Under the pieces are notes generated by a model that saw only the letters and a program-made list of their open reading frames with translations, did no database searches and was not told the origin of the DNA. The translations under genes were made by a program, and so were the position numbers. Source: Granulicella sp. WH15 (GTDB lineage: Bacteria; Acidobacteriota; Terriglobia; Terriglobales; Acidobacteriaceae). From it: a DNA stretch of 64,000 bases. How positions within the stretch are numbered: position 1 is the stretch's first letter; the number at the start of each line of letters is the position of its first letter. Location: positions 186,001-250,000 of the forward strand of contig NZ_CP042596.1 of the NCBI RefSeq assembly GCF_009914315.1. Direction: 5' to 3'. Shown in pieces: positions 8,283 to 16,924 of this stretch.

Positions 8283-9074
8283 ATGGCAATCGAATTTCGC
8301 ACCAAACCCGGCATCGTAGCCTACCTGACGGCGGGCGACCCGGACCTGAACACCACCCGCGATATCGCGCTCGCCGCCATCGACAACGGCGCGGACGTCA
8401 TCGAGCTGGGCGTGCCCTTCTCGGACCCGCTGGCCGATGGCCCCGTCATCCAGCGGGCCAGCGAACGGGCCGTCGCGCGAGGCGTCCGCCTGACCGACGT
8501 GCTCGCCCTGGCGAAGGAGCTGCGCACGGCGCGCCCCAACTGCGGACTGGTGCTCTTCAGCTACCTGAACCCCGTCGTCCGCATGGGCATGAAGGCGTTC
8601 TGCGCGGCGGCGGCTGAGGCCGGGGCCGACGGCGTCCTGCTGACCGACATGATCGTCGAAGAGGCCGACGAGTATCGGGCCGAGATGGCCGCAAACAACC
8701 TGGCCCCCATCTTTCTGGCCGCGCCCACCAGCCCCGATGCCCGCCTGAAAGCCATCGGCGAGGCCTCACGCGGCTTCGTCTACGCCATCTCGCGAGTGGG
8801 CATCACGGGCGCGCAGCAGACCATCGCCGCGGACGCCGCGGAGCTGGTCGGGCGGCTGCGCCGGTTCACCCAGTTGCCTATCGCTGTAGGCTTTGGCATC
8901 TCGACGCCCGAGCATGTGCAGGCGGTCGGCCAGTTTGCCGACGCGGCGATTATCGGCTCGGCGCTGGTCGCGCTCATCGAGCGGTCGGCACCCGAAGAAG
9001 CAGCCACCGCAGTCGGAAGATTTATCGGCAGCTTGCGCGCCAACCCAGCCAGTCCAGCGGCGGGGACTCTATGA
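8283..9074 (+). CDS. trpA: Tryptophan synthase alpha chain
   Basis: Cleaves indole-3-glycerol phosphate to indole, which is channelled to TrpB. TIM barrel of 263 aa. Catalytic Glu41 (VIELGVPFSDP) and Asp52 (LADGP) are present, and GVGF-type phosphate binding is seen as AVGFGIS. Shine-Dalgarno GAGGAA lies just upstream. The 33-bp gap after trpB holds a tandem TTAGAACGTAG. The end overlaps an ATG of the next frame by four bases, so translation may be coupled. Confidence 0.98.
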   Translation: MAIEFRTKPGIVAYLTAGDPDLNTTRDIALAAIDNGADVIELGVPFSDPLADGPVIQRASERAVARGVRLTDVLALAKELRTARPNCGLVLFSYLNPVVRMGMKAFCAAAAEAGADGVLLTDMIVEEADEYRAEMAANNLAPIFLAAPTSPDARLKAIGEASRGFVYAISRVGITGAQQTIAADAAELVGRLRRFTQLPIAVGFGISTPEHVQAVGQFADAAIIGSALVALIERSAPEEAATAVGRFIGSLRANPASPAAGTL

Positions 9075-9103
9075 TGGAGGTTCAAGGTCTCGGAGGACGT
9101 TCT

Positions 9104-9361
9104 ATGGAAATTGTGGAATTGCGGCAAAGAATCGACGAGCTGGATGAACAGATCGTCAAGCTCATCAGCACGCGGGCCGAGGCGGCTCAGGCCATCGGCC
9201 AGTTGAAAAAGGTGACGGACATCCCCGTCTATGAACCGAAGCGCGAGAAGGAAGTGTTGGAGCACGTGCAGGCCGTGAACCCGGGGCCACTGGCCAATGC
9301 GGAGATCGTCCACGTTTACGAGCGCATTATGGATGTGATGCGGACCTTGCAGCGGCGGTAA
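9104..9361 (+). CDS. aroQ: Chorismate mutase, AroQ class
   Basis: Converts chorismate to prephenate, the branch to phenylalanine and tyrosine. The 85-residue protein is all-helical and starts MEIVELRQRIDELDEQIVKLI, the typical AroQ helix 1 with its catalytic Arg. The KREKEVL segment supplies further active-site residues. ATG 9104 is chosen because GGAGG lies seven bases upstream and the domain starts here. An alternative ATG at 9071 overlaps the trpA stop and would add 11 residues. The context is Trp/Phe/Tyr synthesis. Confidence 0.9.
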   Translation: MEIVELRQRIDELDEQIVKLISTRAEAAQAIGQLKKVTDIPVYEPKREKEVLEHVQAVNPGPLANAEIVHVYERIMDVMRTLQRR

Positions 9362-9486
9362 AGCAAAGCTTCACCGCAAAGTTTTAGCAATTAGCACCAA
9401 ACAAGTTACATATTTACCGCAGCAAAAATTCTGCTCAATTCTGGTTACAGATAAGAGCTTCTGGAAACGAAGAAGGAAGACACGCA

Positions 9487-10506
9487 ATGATCGTAGCGAT
9501 GCAGGATGAGGCTAAAGAAGAGCTAATACAACAGGTCATCGAAAAGATGGTGGAGATCGGCTTCGACGTCCACCGCACCACCGGAGCCACCTCGACGATT
9601 CTCGCCGGAGTCGGCAAGCCCGGACACTTCGATGTCGCCGAGTTCCAGGTGCTTGAGGGCGTTCACCAGGCCTACCGGATCAGCTCGCCGTACAAGCTGG
9701 CCGGACGCGGCTTCCGCCCCGAAGGCACCACCATCACGTTCCCCAACGGCGTCGTGGTCGGCGGCGAGAACGTAACCATCATGGCCGGGCCGTGCTCGGT
9801 CGAGTCGCCCGAGCAGATCCTGCTCAGCGCCCAGCAGGTGAAGGCTGCAGGCGGCCAGTTCCTGCGCGGCGGAGCCTTCAAGCCACGCAGCTCGCCGTAC
9901 AGCTTCCAGGGCATGGGGCTCGAGGGCCTGAAGCTGCTGCGCGAGGTCGCCGACGAGACCGGCCTGCTCGTTATCACCGAGGTCATGGAGATCTCGCAGA
10001 TCGAGCTCATGCTGCCTTACATCGACTGCTTCCAGGTGGGCGCGCGCAACATGCAGAACTTTAACCTGCTGCGCGAGCTGGGCTATGTGCGCAAGCCGGT
10101 GCTGCTGAAGCGCGGCATCGCCGCCACCATTGAAGAGGTGCTGCTCTCGGCCGAGTACATCCTCTCCGGCGGCAACTACGACCTGATGCTCTGCGAGCGC
10201 GGAATCCGCACCTTCGAGACCTACACACGCAACACGATGGATATCTCGGCCATCCCGGTGCTCAAGAAGCTGACGCACCTGCCTGTGCTGGGCGACCCCT
10301 CGCACGGCGTCGGCAAGCGGGAGTTCGTTGCGCCGATGGCCCTGGCCTCTGTAGCTGCGGGCGCGGACGGGCTGCTGATGGAGATGCACCCGAATCCCGA
10401 CAAGGCCCTCTCGGACGGTGCCCAGAGCCTCTTCCCGGAGCAGCTTGAGAAGCTGGTCGCGCAGTTGCGGCAGATTGCCCCCATCGTCGGCCGCAGCGTG
10501 GCGTAG
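9487..10506 (+). CDS. aroF: 3-deoxy-7-phosphoheptulonate synthase (DAHP synthase)
   Basis: First step of the shikimate pathway, condensing PEP with erythrose 4-phosphate. Residues 1-70 form a small ferredoxin-like regulatory domain (EEL..QVIEKMVEIGFDVHRTTGATSTILAGVG), as in the Thermotoga-type I-beta enzymes. The barrel follows with GPCSVES, GGAFKPRSSPYSFQG and LGDPSHGVGKRE. The N-terminal domain suggests feedback control by Tyr or Phe. Shine-Dalgarno AAGGAAG. tyrA follows after 12 bp. Confidence 0.96.
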   Translation: MIVAMQDEAKEELIQQVIEKMVEIGFDVHRTTGATSTILAGVGKPGHFDVAEFQVLEGVHQAYRISSPYKLAGRGFRPEGTTITFPNGVVVGGENVTIMAGPCSVESPEQILLSAQQVKAAGGQFLRGGAFKPRSSPYSFQGMGLEGLKLLREVADETGLLVITEVMEISQIELMLPYIDCFQVGARNMQNFNLLRELGYVRKPVLLKRGIAATIEEVLLSAEYILSGGNYDLMLCERGIRTFETYTRNTMDISAIPVLKKLTHLPVLGDPSHGVGKREFVAPMALASVAAGADGLLMEMHPNPDKALSDGAQSLFPEQLEKLVAQLRQIAPIVGRSVA

Positions 10507-10518
10507 TAGCATCGCGGA

Positions 10519-11358
10519 ATGGAACGAGTTGCAATCGTCGGAACGGGGCTGATCGGAACATCGATCGGCCTCGCTTTGCGTGAGGCGGGTTTTGCGGGCG
10601 AGATCGTCGGCGTAGACAACAACGCCGCGGAGCTGGAAACAGCCGTGGCGATGGGCGCGATCTCACGCGCGGGCGTTTTCGATGATGTGACGCAGGCCGA
10701 CGTCGCCGTGCTGGCCGTGCCCGTGCTCGCCATCATGGATTGGATGGAGCGGCTCGCGCCACGGATGGGCGCGCATCAGCTCATCACCGATGTGGGCAGC
10801 ACCAAGCTGGCCATCGTGGAGCACTCCCGCAAGCTGAAGCTCAATGGCGATGCGGCCCGCTTTCTGCCGGGGCATCCGATGGCGGGTAAGGAGTCGGGCG
10901 GAGCGGCTCTGGGTGAGGCGAAGTTGCTCGATAATGCGATGTGGCTCTTTACGCCGGTTGATGAAGAGACCTCCATCGAGGCCGCGTGGCGCGACTGGGT
11001 GGCGAAGTTCGGCTGCCGCAGCATGAACCTCGATCCGGCCCGCCACGACACGCTCTGCGCCTGGGTCAGCCACATGCCCCAGATGGTCGCGACCGCGATG
11101 GCTGCGCTGCTCGAAGATGAGCTGGCCGGAGCCGATGAGATTGCCGCCATCGGCGGACGTGCGCTGCGCGAGATGACTCGGCTAGGGGCCAGCCCCTACA
11201 GCATGTGGCGCGACGTCGCCATGACCAACACCGCGCCTGTCGCCGCAACGCTCTTCGCACTGGAGCAGCGGCTTGCCCACATCCGCGAGAACCTGAAGAC
11301 GCCGGAGCTGCGCGAAGAGTTCGGCAAGGCGAATCGCTTCCGCGCCCCGCGCAAGTAA
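10519..11358 (+). CDS. tyrA: Prephenate dehydrogenase
   Basis: Oxidatively decarboxylates prephenate to 4-hydroxyphenylpyruvate using NAD(P), committing carbon to tyrosine. The Rossmann motif VGTGLIGTSIG is at residues 6-16. The family motif GHPMAGKESGG carries the catalytic His. The C-terminal half is helical, and no ACT domain is visible, so direct feedback control is not evident. At 279 aa it is of usual length. TAGCAT lies exactly 6 nt before the ATG and no Shine-Dalgarno is seen, so an internal leaderless transcript is possible. Confidence 0.95.
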   Translation: MERVAIVGTGLIGTSIGLALREAGFAGEIVGVDNNAAELETAVAMGAISRAGVFDDVTQADVAVLAVPVLAIMDWMERLAPRMGAHQLITDVGSTKLAIVEHSRKLKLNGDAARFLPGHPMAGKESGGAALGEAKLLDNAMWLFTPVDEETSIEAAWRDWVAKFGCRSMNLDPARHDTLCAWVSHMPQMVATAMAALLEDELAGADEIAAIGGRALREMTRLGASPYSMWRDVAMTNTAPVAATLFALEQRLAHIRENLKTPELREEFGKANRFRAPRK

Positions 11359-11362
11359 AGGC

Positions 11363-11524
11363 ATGTCCTGCCGGACGGGCCTCCTGCGCGGAGGGCGGTC
11401 ACTTCGTGACGCGTATACCTTGTCTTGATGACTCAAAAGACATCGGTCCTCCCGCTGGTCGGAGACAAGCGGAAGGACCTCAGAGAATCAATTCCCCATA
11501 CCACCCCGAGAATGGCACGAAGTG
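11363..11524. repeat. Composite dispersed repeat (B, E, partial A)
   Basis: Starts GTCCTGCCGGACGGGCCTCC, diverges at GGTCACTTCGTGACGCG (a new 7-bp-arm hairpin GTCACTTCGTGAC), continues with an E-type inverted repeat around CCGCTGGTCGG, and ends with a reverse partial A unit reaching the stop codon of the convergent MFS gene. Confidence 0.75.
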
Positions 11525-13123
11525 CTAATGGGCTACAGCGTCTTCGGGTAGAGGCTTCTCAGCTTTGCTCGGCAGCCTCATCAGGAACGGCAGCGGGCAC
11601 AGGCAAAGAATCATCATCGACAACACTGCGAAGGCGTTCTTGTAACTCAACATCGAAGCCTGCCGAAGCATCTGCTGATAGGCGTATCCGGTAGCAGTCT
11701 GTGCGGCCTGGGCCGCAGTCATACCGCCCGAACGCAGCATCGAGACGATAGCGTCCATGTAGCCGCGATAGCCGGGGCTGCCGGGAATCACGTTACTCAC
11801 AAGCACCTGCTGGTGCGTCTGCGCCGTGCGCGCCAGGAACGTCGTCAACAGCGCCGTGCCCGCCGAGCCGCCGAGATTGCGAGCAAAGTTCGAGAGGCTA
11901 GAGATCTGGTTCGACTTCGAGCGCGGCACGCCCACGTAGTTCAACGTCGAGATGGGGATGAAGATGAACGGCAGTCCGATCACCTGCAACATACGCCAGA
12001 TCGTCACCGTGCCGAAGCTGCTGTCGAGCGAGAGCCGTGTCAGGTTGTAGATGCCGATGGACGTGGCCAGATACCCGAGGCAGACCGTCAGGCGCGGGTC
12101 GATCTTCCACCCTAGCGAGCGGCCCGCGATGATCATGCCGAACATCATCACAAAGCCCGCCGGCGACAGCACCATACCGGCGCGTTCGGCGGTGTAGCCG
12201 AGCAGAGATTGGAGATACTGCGGGATGAGGACCGTGGAGCCGAACAGCACCATGCCGAGGATGAGTTGCAAGAAGACAGCCGTGCCGAAGTTCCGATTTT
12301 GTAACAGTTTCAGGTCCACAATCGGATCGGGGTGCCGCCACTCCCAGAAGACGAAGGTGATGAGCAGGCAGGCCGCGAGGATGGCGACGGTCGTAATCAT
12401 CGGATCGCCGAACCAGTCCTTCTCCTGTCCCTTGTCGAGGAAGAACTCGAGGCAGCCGACACCCGACGCTACCAGCGCCAGTCCCATGAAATCGACGGGA
12501 GCTTTGATCTTGGTGCGCGCCTTCAACTGCGGTGGGTCTTCCACCATACGGTTCGAGAGCCAGAGCGACAGCAGGCCGATGGGCAGGTTGATGAAGAAGA
12601 TCCAATGCCAGTTGTAGTTGTCGGTGATGTAGCCGCCCAGCGTCGGCCCGATCGCCGGGGCGATGACGACGGCGGTGCCGTAGACCGCGAAGGCTTGCCC
12701 ACGCTTGGCTACCGAGAAGGTATCGGCCAGGATGGCCTGCTCCGATGGTGCAAGACCGCCGCCGCCTGCACCTTGCAGGATGCGGGCCAGGATCAGGATT
12801 GGCAGCGACGGCGCGAGTCCGCATAGCAGCGAGCAGACGGTAAAGACCGCGACGCACGTCATGTAAAAACGCTTGCGGCCGATGCGGTTCGAGAGCCAGC
12901 CGGAGATGGGCAGCACCACGGCCGAGCTGACCAGGTAGCTGGTCAGCACCCATGTCGCCTCCTCCTGCGATGCGCCGAGCGAACCGGCGATGTGCGGCAG
13001 AGCCACGTTGGCAATGGAGGTATCGAGCACTTCCATGAACGTGGCCAGCGTGACCGTGAGCGCGATCGCCCAGGGATTGTAACGCGGCTTCCACTCGTCT
13101 TCGTGATGCGCAGTATCAGGCAT
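11525..13123 (-). CDS. DHA2-family multidrug efflux MFS transporter
   Basis: Proton-driven exporter of the EmrB/QacA type in the inner membrane, 532 aa with about 14 predicted helices. The DHA2 signature LDTSIANVALPHI lies near residue 33, followed by WLSNRIGRKRF (MFS motif A). Divergent to a MarR regulator with only 33 bp between the start codons. That gap is filled by two palindromes, one reaching its start codon, so it is very likely repressed by the MarR protein. There is no adjacent membrane-fusion (EmrA) or outer-membrane gene, so partners must come from elsewhere. The substrate is unknown. Confidence 0.93.
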   Translation of the reverse strand: MPDTAHHEDEWKPRYNPWAIALTVTLATFMEVLDTSIANVALPHIAGSLGASQEEATWVLTSYLVSSAVVLPISGWLSNRIGRKRFYMTCVAVFTVCSLLCGLAPSLPILILARILQGAGGGGLAPSEQAILADTFSVAKRGQAFAVYGTAVVIAPAIGPTLGGYITDNYNWHWIFFINLPIGLLSLWLSNRMVEDPPQLKARTKIKAPVDFMGLALVASGVGCLEFFLDKGQEKDWFGDPMITTVAILAACLLITFVFWEWRHPDPIVDLKLLQNRNFGTAVFLQLILGMVLFGSTVLIPQYLQSLLGYTAERAGMVLSPAGFVMMFGMIIAGRSLGWKIDPRLTVCLGYLATSIGIYNLTRLSLDSSFGTVTIWRMLQVIGLPFIFIPISTLNYVGVPRSKSNQISSLSNFARNLGGSAGTALLTTFLARTAQTHQQVLVSNVIPGSPGYRGYMDAIVSMLRSGGMTAAQAAQTATGYAYQQMLRQASMLSYKNAFAVLSMMILCLCPLPFLMRLPSKAEKPLPEDAVAH

Positions 13124-13157
13124 ATCAGTGTACTGATATAGTATCAGCTAGCTGATA
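13123..13157. promoter_or_regulatory. Tandem MarR operator palindromes
   Basis: TATCAGTGTACTGATA (13123-13138, 7-bp arms, 2-bp centre) and the perfect 16-bp palindrome TATCAGCTAGCTGATA (13142-13157). Centres are 19 bp apart. The outer ends touch the start codons of the MFS and marR genes. The shared half-site TATCAG suggests binding by the same dimeric regulator. Confidence 0.85.
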
Positions 13158-13648
13158 TGAAAACGCCTCAGGAGAAGATTAAGAAATCAACACGCGAGAC
13201 GGAGATGCGCCGGGCCGGTGTCAACATTAAGCATCTGCTAATTGCGCTGCGCGGCCGTATGGATGAACGTCTCCGCGAGCGCAAGATCACCTCGGCGCAA
13301 CTGCGGTTGCTGCGTGAGTTGCAGGTGACTCCCGGCATCTCCGGGGCGAAGCTTGCGCGGGCGTGCTCGATTACGCCGCAGACTGCGCAGGCGATGCTGG
13401 TGCGCTCGGTGAAGGCGGGATGGATTGTTCGCGGGGCGGACAAAGAGAATGGACGGCTGGTGACGGCGCGCCTGACTCCGGCGGGGGAGAAGCTGCTTGC
13501 CTACGCCGAGCAGATCGTCCGCGAGGTGGAGGCGGATGCCTGGGCGGGCCTCTCGGTCGGGGAGCTTCGCAGCCTTAGCGTTGTTCTCGAGCGTGTCCTC
13601 GCCAACCTTGACACCGAGTGCGGTTCTCGGGGCTGCATGGGGAAGTAA
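13157..13648 (+). CDS. MarR-family transcriptional regulator
   Basis: Winged-helix repressor of 163 aa. The core (residues 45-105) reads LRLLRELQVTPGISGAKLARACSITPQTAQAMLVRSVKAGWIVR, followed by the wing ADKENGRLVTARLTPAGEKLL. It is expected to sense a small molecule, autoregulate and repress the divergent efflux pump through the two palindromes. No Shine-Dalgarno precedes the ATG at 13157, and an AGGAG occurs only inside the gene, so a leaderless mRNA or a later start (Met17) is possible. Confidence 0.92.
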   Translation: MKTPQEKIKKSTRETEMRRAGVNIKHLLIALRGRMDERLRERKITSAQLRLLRELQVTPGISGAKLARACSITPQTAQAMLVRSVKAGWIVRGADKENGRLVTARLTPAGEKLLAYAEQIVREVEADAWAGLSVGELRSLSVVLERVLANLDTECGSRGCMGK

Positions 13649-13686
13649 CCTCAGCGAGAATCTTTTATCCCGACCAAGGGTAGGAC

Positions 13687-13818
13687 CACGCGAAGCCGTA
13701 AAAAGGCGTGTAAACGCCCGCCCTCCGCGCAGGAGGCCCGTCCGGCAGGACAAGCAACAACAAAAGCGCCCTAACGCCGGGCGGGCGGCACTTCGTGCTG
13801 TTCTCGATGCTTCGCGTG
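13687..13818. repeat. Complete composite repeat with 10-bp terminal inverted repeats
   Basis: CACGCGAAGC (13687-13696) and GCTTCGCGTG (13809-13818) are perfect inverted ends. Inside are a reverse B unit (hairpin GGCGTGTAAACGCC, CTCCGCGCAGGAG, CCGGCAGGAC), a CAACAACAAAAG linker and a forward A unit (GGGCGGCACTTCGTGC). MITE- or BIME-like layout with no coding capacity. Confidence 0.9.
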
Positions 13819-13828
13819 AACGATGTCT

Positions 13829-15373
13829 TCAGGAGATGAGGAACTTCTCCACCGAGCGCAGCGCCAGAGCCATGATCGTCAGGGCCGGGTTCGCCGCTAA
13901 TGCGCTGGGGAAGATGGAGTTGTCGCAGATCCAGAGGTTCGGAATCTCATGACTGCGCCCCCACGGATCGACCACGCTGGTATCCGGGTCGTTACCCATG
14001 CGGGCGGTGCCGATGACGTGGGCCGAGCGCTCGAAGGTCCAGATGTCGCTGGCCCCGGCGGCCTCCCACGCCGCCGTCATCAGGTGGGCGCTGTGGCGCG
14101 AGAGAGCCCACTCGTTCTCGCCGTAGCTGAAGTGGATGCGGGCGCGGGGGACGCCGAACTCGTCGGTTTCCTCGGCCAGCTCGAGGAAGTTGTGGTCGTA
14201 GGGCAGGCAGTCGCCGCTGATGCCGAGGCCCGCAACGTAGTTGTAGCGAGTCAGGTAGTCGACCAGCGGCTGGCCCCACAGGCCGCGGCCTCGGGCAACC
14301 TGCTGGGCGAAGGTGACAGGCACGACGCCGAGGCTCTGGACCAGATAGCCTCCGGCGAAGTCGGCGTTCTCGGGGCGCATTGTGGCGTCGGACTCGGAGA
14401 TGAGCGAGGCGGGGAAGCCTCGGTGGCCGCGCATCAGCTCGTCAAAGGTGCCCCAGACCTGCGTGGAGACGTGCGCCATGAAGTTGCGGCCAAGCTGCCC
14501 GGAGCCGTTGGCGAGGCTGTTGTGCAGCAGCAGGCGCGGGGTCTCGACGGCTCCGCCGCAGAGGTAGAGGGCGCGGCAGGGTTGGCGGACATTTTCGCCG
14601 CCCGAGCTGTAGACGACGGCGGTGATGAGGCCGGACGCATCGCGCTCGAGGGTGTGAACGAAACAGCCGGGACGAATCTCGGCTCCGGCGGCGACGGCCG
14701 AGGGGATGAAGGTGACGTCCATGCTGGACTTCGCGCCGAAGACGCAGCCCTGGTGGCAGTAGCCGCAGCCCACGCAGGCGCGGCGCTCGGGGTAGCCGGG
14801 CTGCTGGTAGGGCCGCGAGGCCGTGGCCACGGGGGCCTCGGCGGTTGTGAGTCCCAGGGCCTCGAAGCCGCGCTGCATGGCCTGCGCGGGGGCGTTCAGG
14901 GGCACGGGGCCGAGGGGATAGCGGCGGGTCGGGTCCCAGGGGTAGTGGGCCGGGCCGGAGACGCCGATGAAGCGCTCGGTCTCCTCGTAGTAAGGGAGGA
15001 GGTCGGCGTAGGTGAGGGGCCAGTCGATCTCCGGGGCCAGGCCGGATTCGGTGGCGAGGCGCAGGTCGCGTGGGTAGGCGCGGGGGACGAAGGCTCCCCA
15101 GTGCAGGGTCGAGCCGCCGACGCCGGTGCCGCTATTGTTGCCCCCGAAGGCCGTTGGGGTCTCGCCCGCGCTCAGGCGGTCGCCGAGCCAGTAGAGGTCG
15201 GCTGCGGCGACCTCATCGGCGGCGAACTCGTGCGCGGGATCACGCCACTTACCGGCTTCGAGAGCCACGACCGAAAGCCCGGCTCGGGCCAGGCGCTCGG
15301 TTACGGGCGCGCCTCCGGCTCCGGTGCCGATGACGACTACATCTACTGTCTCTGAGGTGCTGTATTGCTTCAT
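13829..15373 (-). CDS. GMC-family FAD oxidoreductase (dehydrogenase large subunit)
   Basis: Flavoprotein of the glucose-methanol-choline family, 514 aa. The FAD-binding motif VIGTGAGGAPVTERLARAG is at residues 14-32 and the C-terminal GMC signature ends with NPALTIMALALR. A cysteine cluster CVGCGYCHQGCVFGAK near residue 200 is typical of the gluconate-2-dehydrogenase/long-chain alcohol oxidase branch. There is no signal peptide or Tat motif. It overlaps by four bases the upstream gene whose C-terminus resembles the small subunit of such dehydrogenases, so they likely form a complex. The substrate is unknown. Confidence 0.88.
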   Translation of the reverse strand: MKQYSTSETVDVVVIGTGAGGAPVTERLARAGLSVVALEAGKWRDPAHEFAADEVAAADLYWLGDRLSAGETPTAFGGNNSGTGVGGSTLHWGAFVPRAYPRDLRLATESGLAPEIDWPLTYADLLPYYEETERFIGVSGPAHYPWDPTRRYPLGPVPLNAPAQAMQRGFEALGLTTAEAPVATASRPYQQPGYPERRACVGCGYCHQGCVFGAKSSMDVTFIPSAVAAGAEIRPGCFVHTLERDASGLITAVVYSSGGENVRQPCRALYLCGGAVETPRLLLHNSLANGSGQLGRNFMAHVSTQVWGTFDELMRGHRGFPASLISESDATMRPENADFAGGYLVQSLGVVPVTFAQQVARGRGLWGQPLVDYLTRYNYVAGLGISGDCLPYDHNFLELAEETDEFGVPRARIHFSYGENEWALSRHSAHLMTAAWEAAGASDIWTFERSAHVIGTARMGNDPDTSVVDPWGRSHEIPNLWICDNSIFPSALAANPALTIMALALRSVEKFLIS

Positions 15374-16692
15374 GAGGCTGGTTCCCAGGGTTCGGTGGTG
15401 CCGGGGTCGAGGGTGACGAATCCCGCGTGAGGGGTATGCGCGCCGCCGATGCCGATGCCGCTGTAGCCGATGCGGGCGAGGGTCTGGGGGTGCGCCATCC
15501 AGAACTTGACGGCGTCGGCGCGGAGGTCCTCGAACCAGCGGGCTTGCGCGGATGGCGTGGCGGCGATCTGGTGGAGGATGGCGTCCTGATCGGCTGCGGG
15601 GAGGATGCTGAAAGACTGGGCAGCCAGCGCGTCGAGGGAGGCAGCGTAAGCCTCGCGGTCGGGCGGCAGGACGTCGTAGCGCCAGCCGTCGGTGTGGCCT
15701 GCGGCTAGTCGCTCGTCGATGAATCCGGCGAGGTCGATGGGGTTCTGCTGCTGGGGGATGACGCGGGCGACGACGGCTCGTAGCGTCGTCATCTGGGCTT
15801 CGGTGAGGGCGCGGGGTGTGGCGCTACGGGGTTTCGTGCGTTCTAAAAGAAGCTCGCGGGTGCGCGGGGAGACGCGGTCGGAGTGGATGAAGTTCAGGTA
15901 GGGCTGCGGAATACTGAGGGTTGCGAGGAACTCGGCGATAAGGGTGGCCAGCTCGTGGGGTTTTTCCATGGGAACCAGGTGCCCGCACTCGGCAACGACT
16001 TTGGTGATGGCGTTGGGGAAGTGGGACAGGGTGGTCTGCTGCTGGATTGCGAGGCCGAGGGAGGTGTCACGGTCGCCGGTGACCAGCAGCGTGGGCAGCG
16101 TGAGGGTGCCGACGCGGGCGGACCAGTCCTCGAGGCTGCCGCGCTCGATCCAGGCCGTCCACGCGGCGCGGTTCATGCGCAGCACGTCCTCGGTGGCGCG
16201 GGCCAGCACGTCTTCGGCGAGGATGCGCTCCTCGTACTTGGTGACGTAGGCGCGGGCGCGGAGGTGGTCGTCGGGCTGGAGTGCGCCGAAGGCCGCCAGC
16301 ATCTTCTCGCGCTTGCCGGGGGCCATGGGCTCGGGGCCAGGGGGGGATGGGGCGATCAGGATGATGCCCTCGAGGCCGGTGGGGCGGCGGGCGGCCAGCA
16401 CGGCGGCAACCTTGCCGGACAGGCTGTGGCCGACGAGGAGGTAACGCTCGAGGTGGAGGGAGTCGATCAGCTCGGCGACGGCGTCGGCCATCTCGGTGAC
16501 GGTGTAGCCGGGGAGGTGGGCCGAGTCGCCGAAGCCGGGGAGATCGACCGCGACGGTGTGGACCTGGGGGCCGAGCGCGGCGACGACTTCTTGCCACTCC
16601 CGCGCGGAGCCGCCGAGGAAGTGCATCAGGATGAGTGTGGGTGATCCGGTGCCGGTCGAGTTGGCTGCGAGCATCGTGATGCGTGTCTCCAC
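15370..16692 (-). CDS. Alpha/beta-hydrolase fused to gluconate 2-dehydrogenase subunit 3-like domain
   Basis: The 440-residue protein has two parts. Residues 1-265 form an alpha/beta-hydrolase: MHFLGGSAREW (oxyanion region), nucleophile elbow GHSLSG, acid VTGDRDTS, and catalytic His in ECGHLVPMEKP. Residues about 290-430 match the gluconate-2-dehydrogenase subunit 3 pattern (LRAVVARVIPQ....DLAGFIDERLAAG, then a helical segment ending GYSGIGIGG). Subunit 3 normally accompanies a GMC flavoprotein, and one follows here with a 4-bp overlap. The fusion suggests that an ester or lactone substrate is hydrolysed and oxidised by one complex. Domain calls are by eye. Confidence 0.8.
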   Translation of the reverse strand: METRITMLAANSTGTGSPTLILMHFLGGSAREWQEVVAALGPQVHTVAVDLPGFGDSAHLPGYTVTEMADAVAELIDSLHLERYLLVGHSLSGKVAAVLAARRPTGLEGIILIAPSPPGPEPMAPGKREKMLAAFGALQPDDHLRARAYVTKYEERILAEDVLARATEDVLRMNRAAWTAWIERGSLEDWSARVGTLTLPTLLVTGDRDTSLGLAIQQQTTLSHFPNAITKVVAECGHLVPMEKPHELATLIAEFLATLSIPQPYLNFIHSDRVSPRTRELLLERTKPRSATPRALTEAQMTTLRAVVARVIPQQQNPIDLAGFIDERLAAGHTDGWRYDVLPPDREAYAASLDALAAQSFSILPAADQDAILHQIAATPSAQARWFEDLRADAVKFWMAHPQTLARIGYSGIGIGGAHTPHAGFVTLDPGTTEPWEPAS

Positions 16693-16734
16693 TTCTCGTT
16701 ATACGTGGGTCGGGTAGAAGGAGTGTCAGGGGGC

Positions 16735-16881
16735 CACGCGAAGCAGTAAAAAGGCGTGCAAACGCCCGCCCTTCGCGTAGGAGGCCCGTCCGGCAGGACG
16801 TTTTTCTTCTTTAGAAGCAAAAGCAAAAACGCCCTTGCGCCGGGCGGGCGGCACTTCGTGCGGTTTTGGACGCTTCGCGTA
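16735..16881. repeat. Complete composite dispersed repeat (B + A)
   Basis: Starts CACGCGAAGC (16735-16744) and ends with GCTTCGCGT at 16872-16880. Reverse B unit, a linker with GAAGCAAAAGC, then a forward A unit. Same architecture as the copies at 13687 and 48532. Confidence 0.88.
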
Positions 16882-16924
16882 ACAGACAGGAACTCAAGGC
16901 TCCTTTGCCATTAAGATTGAAGAT

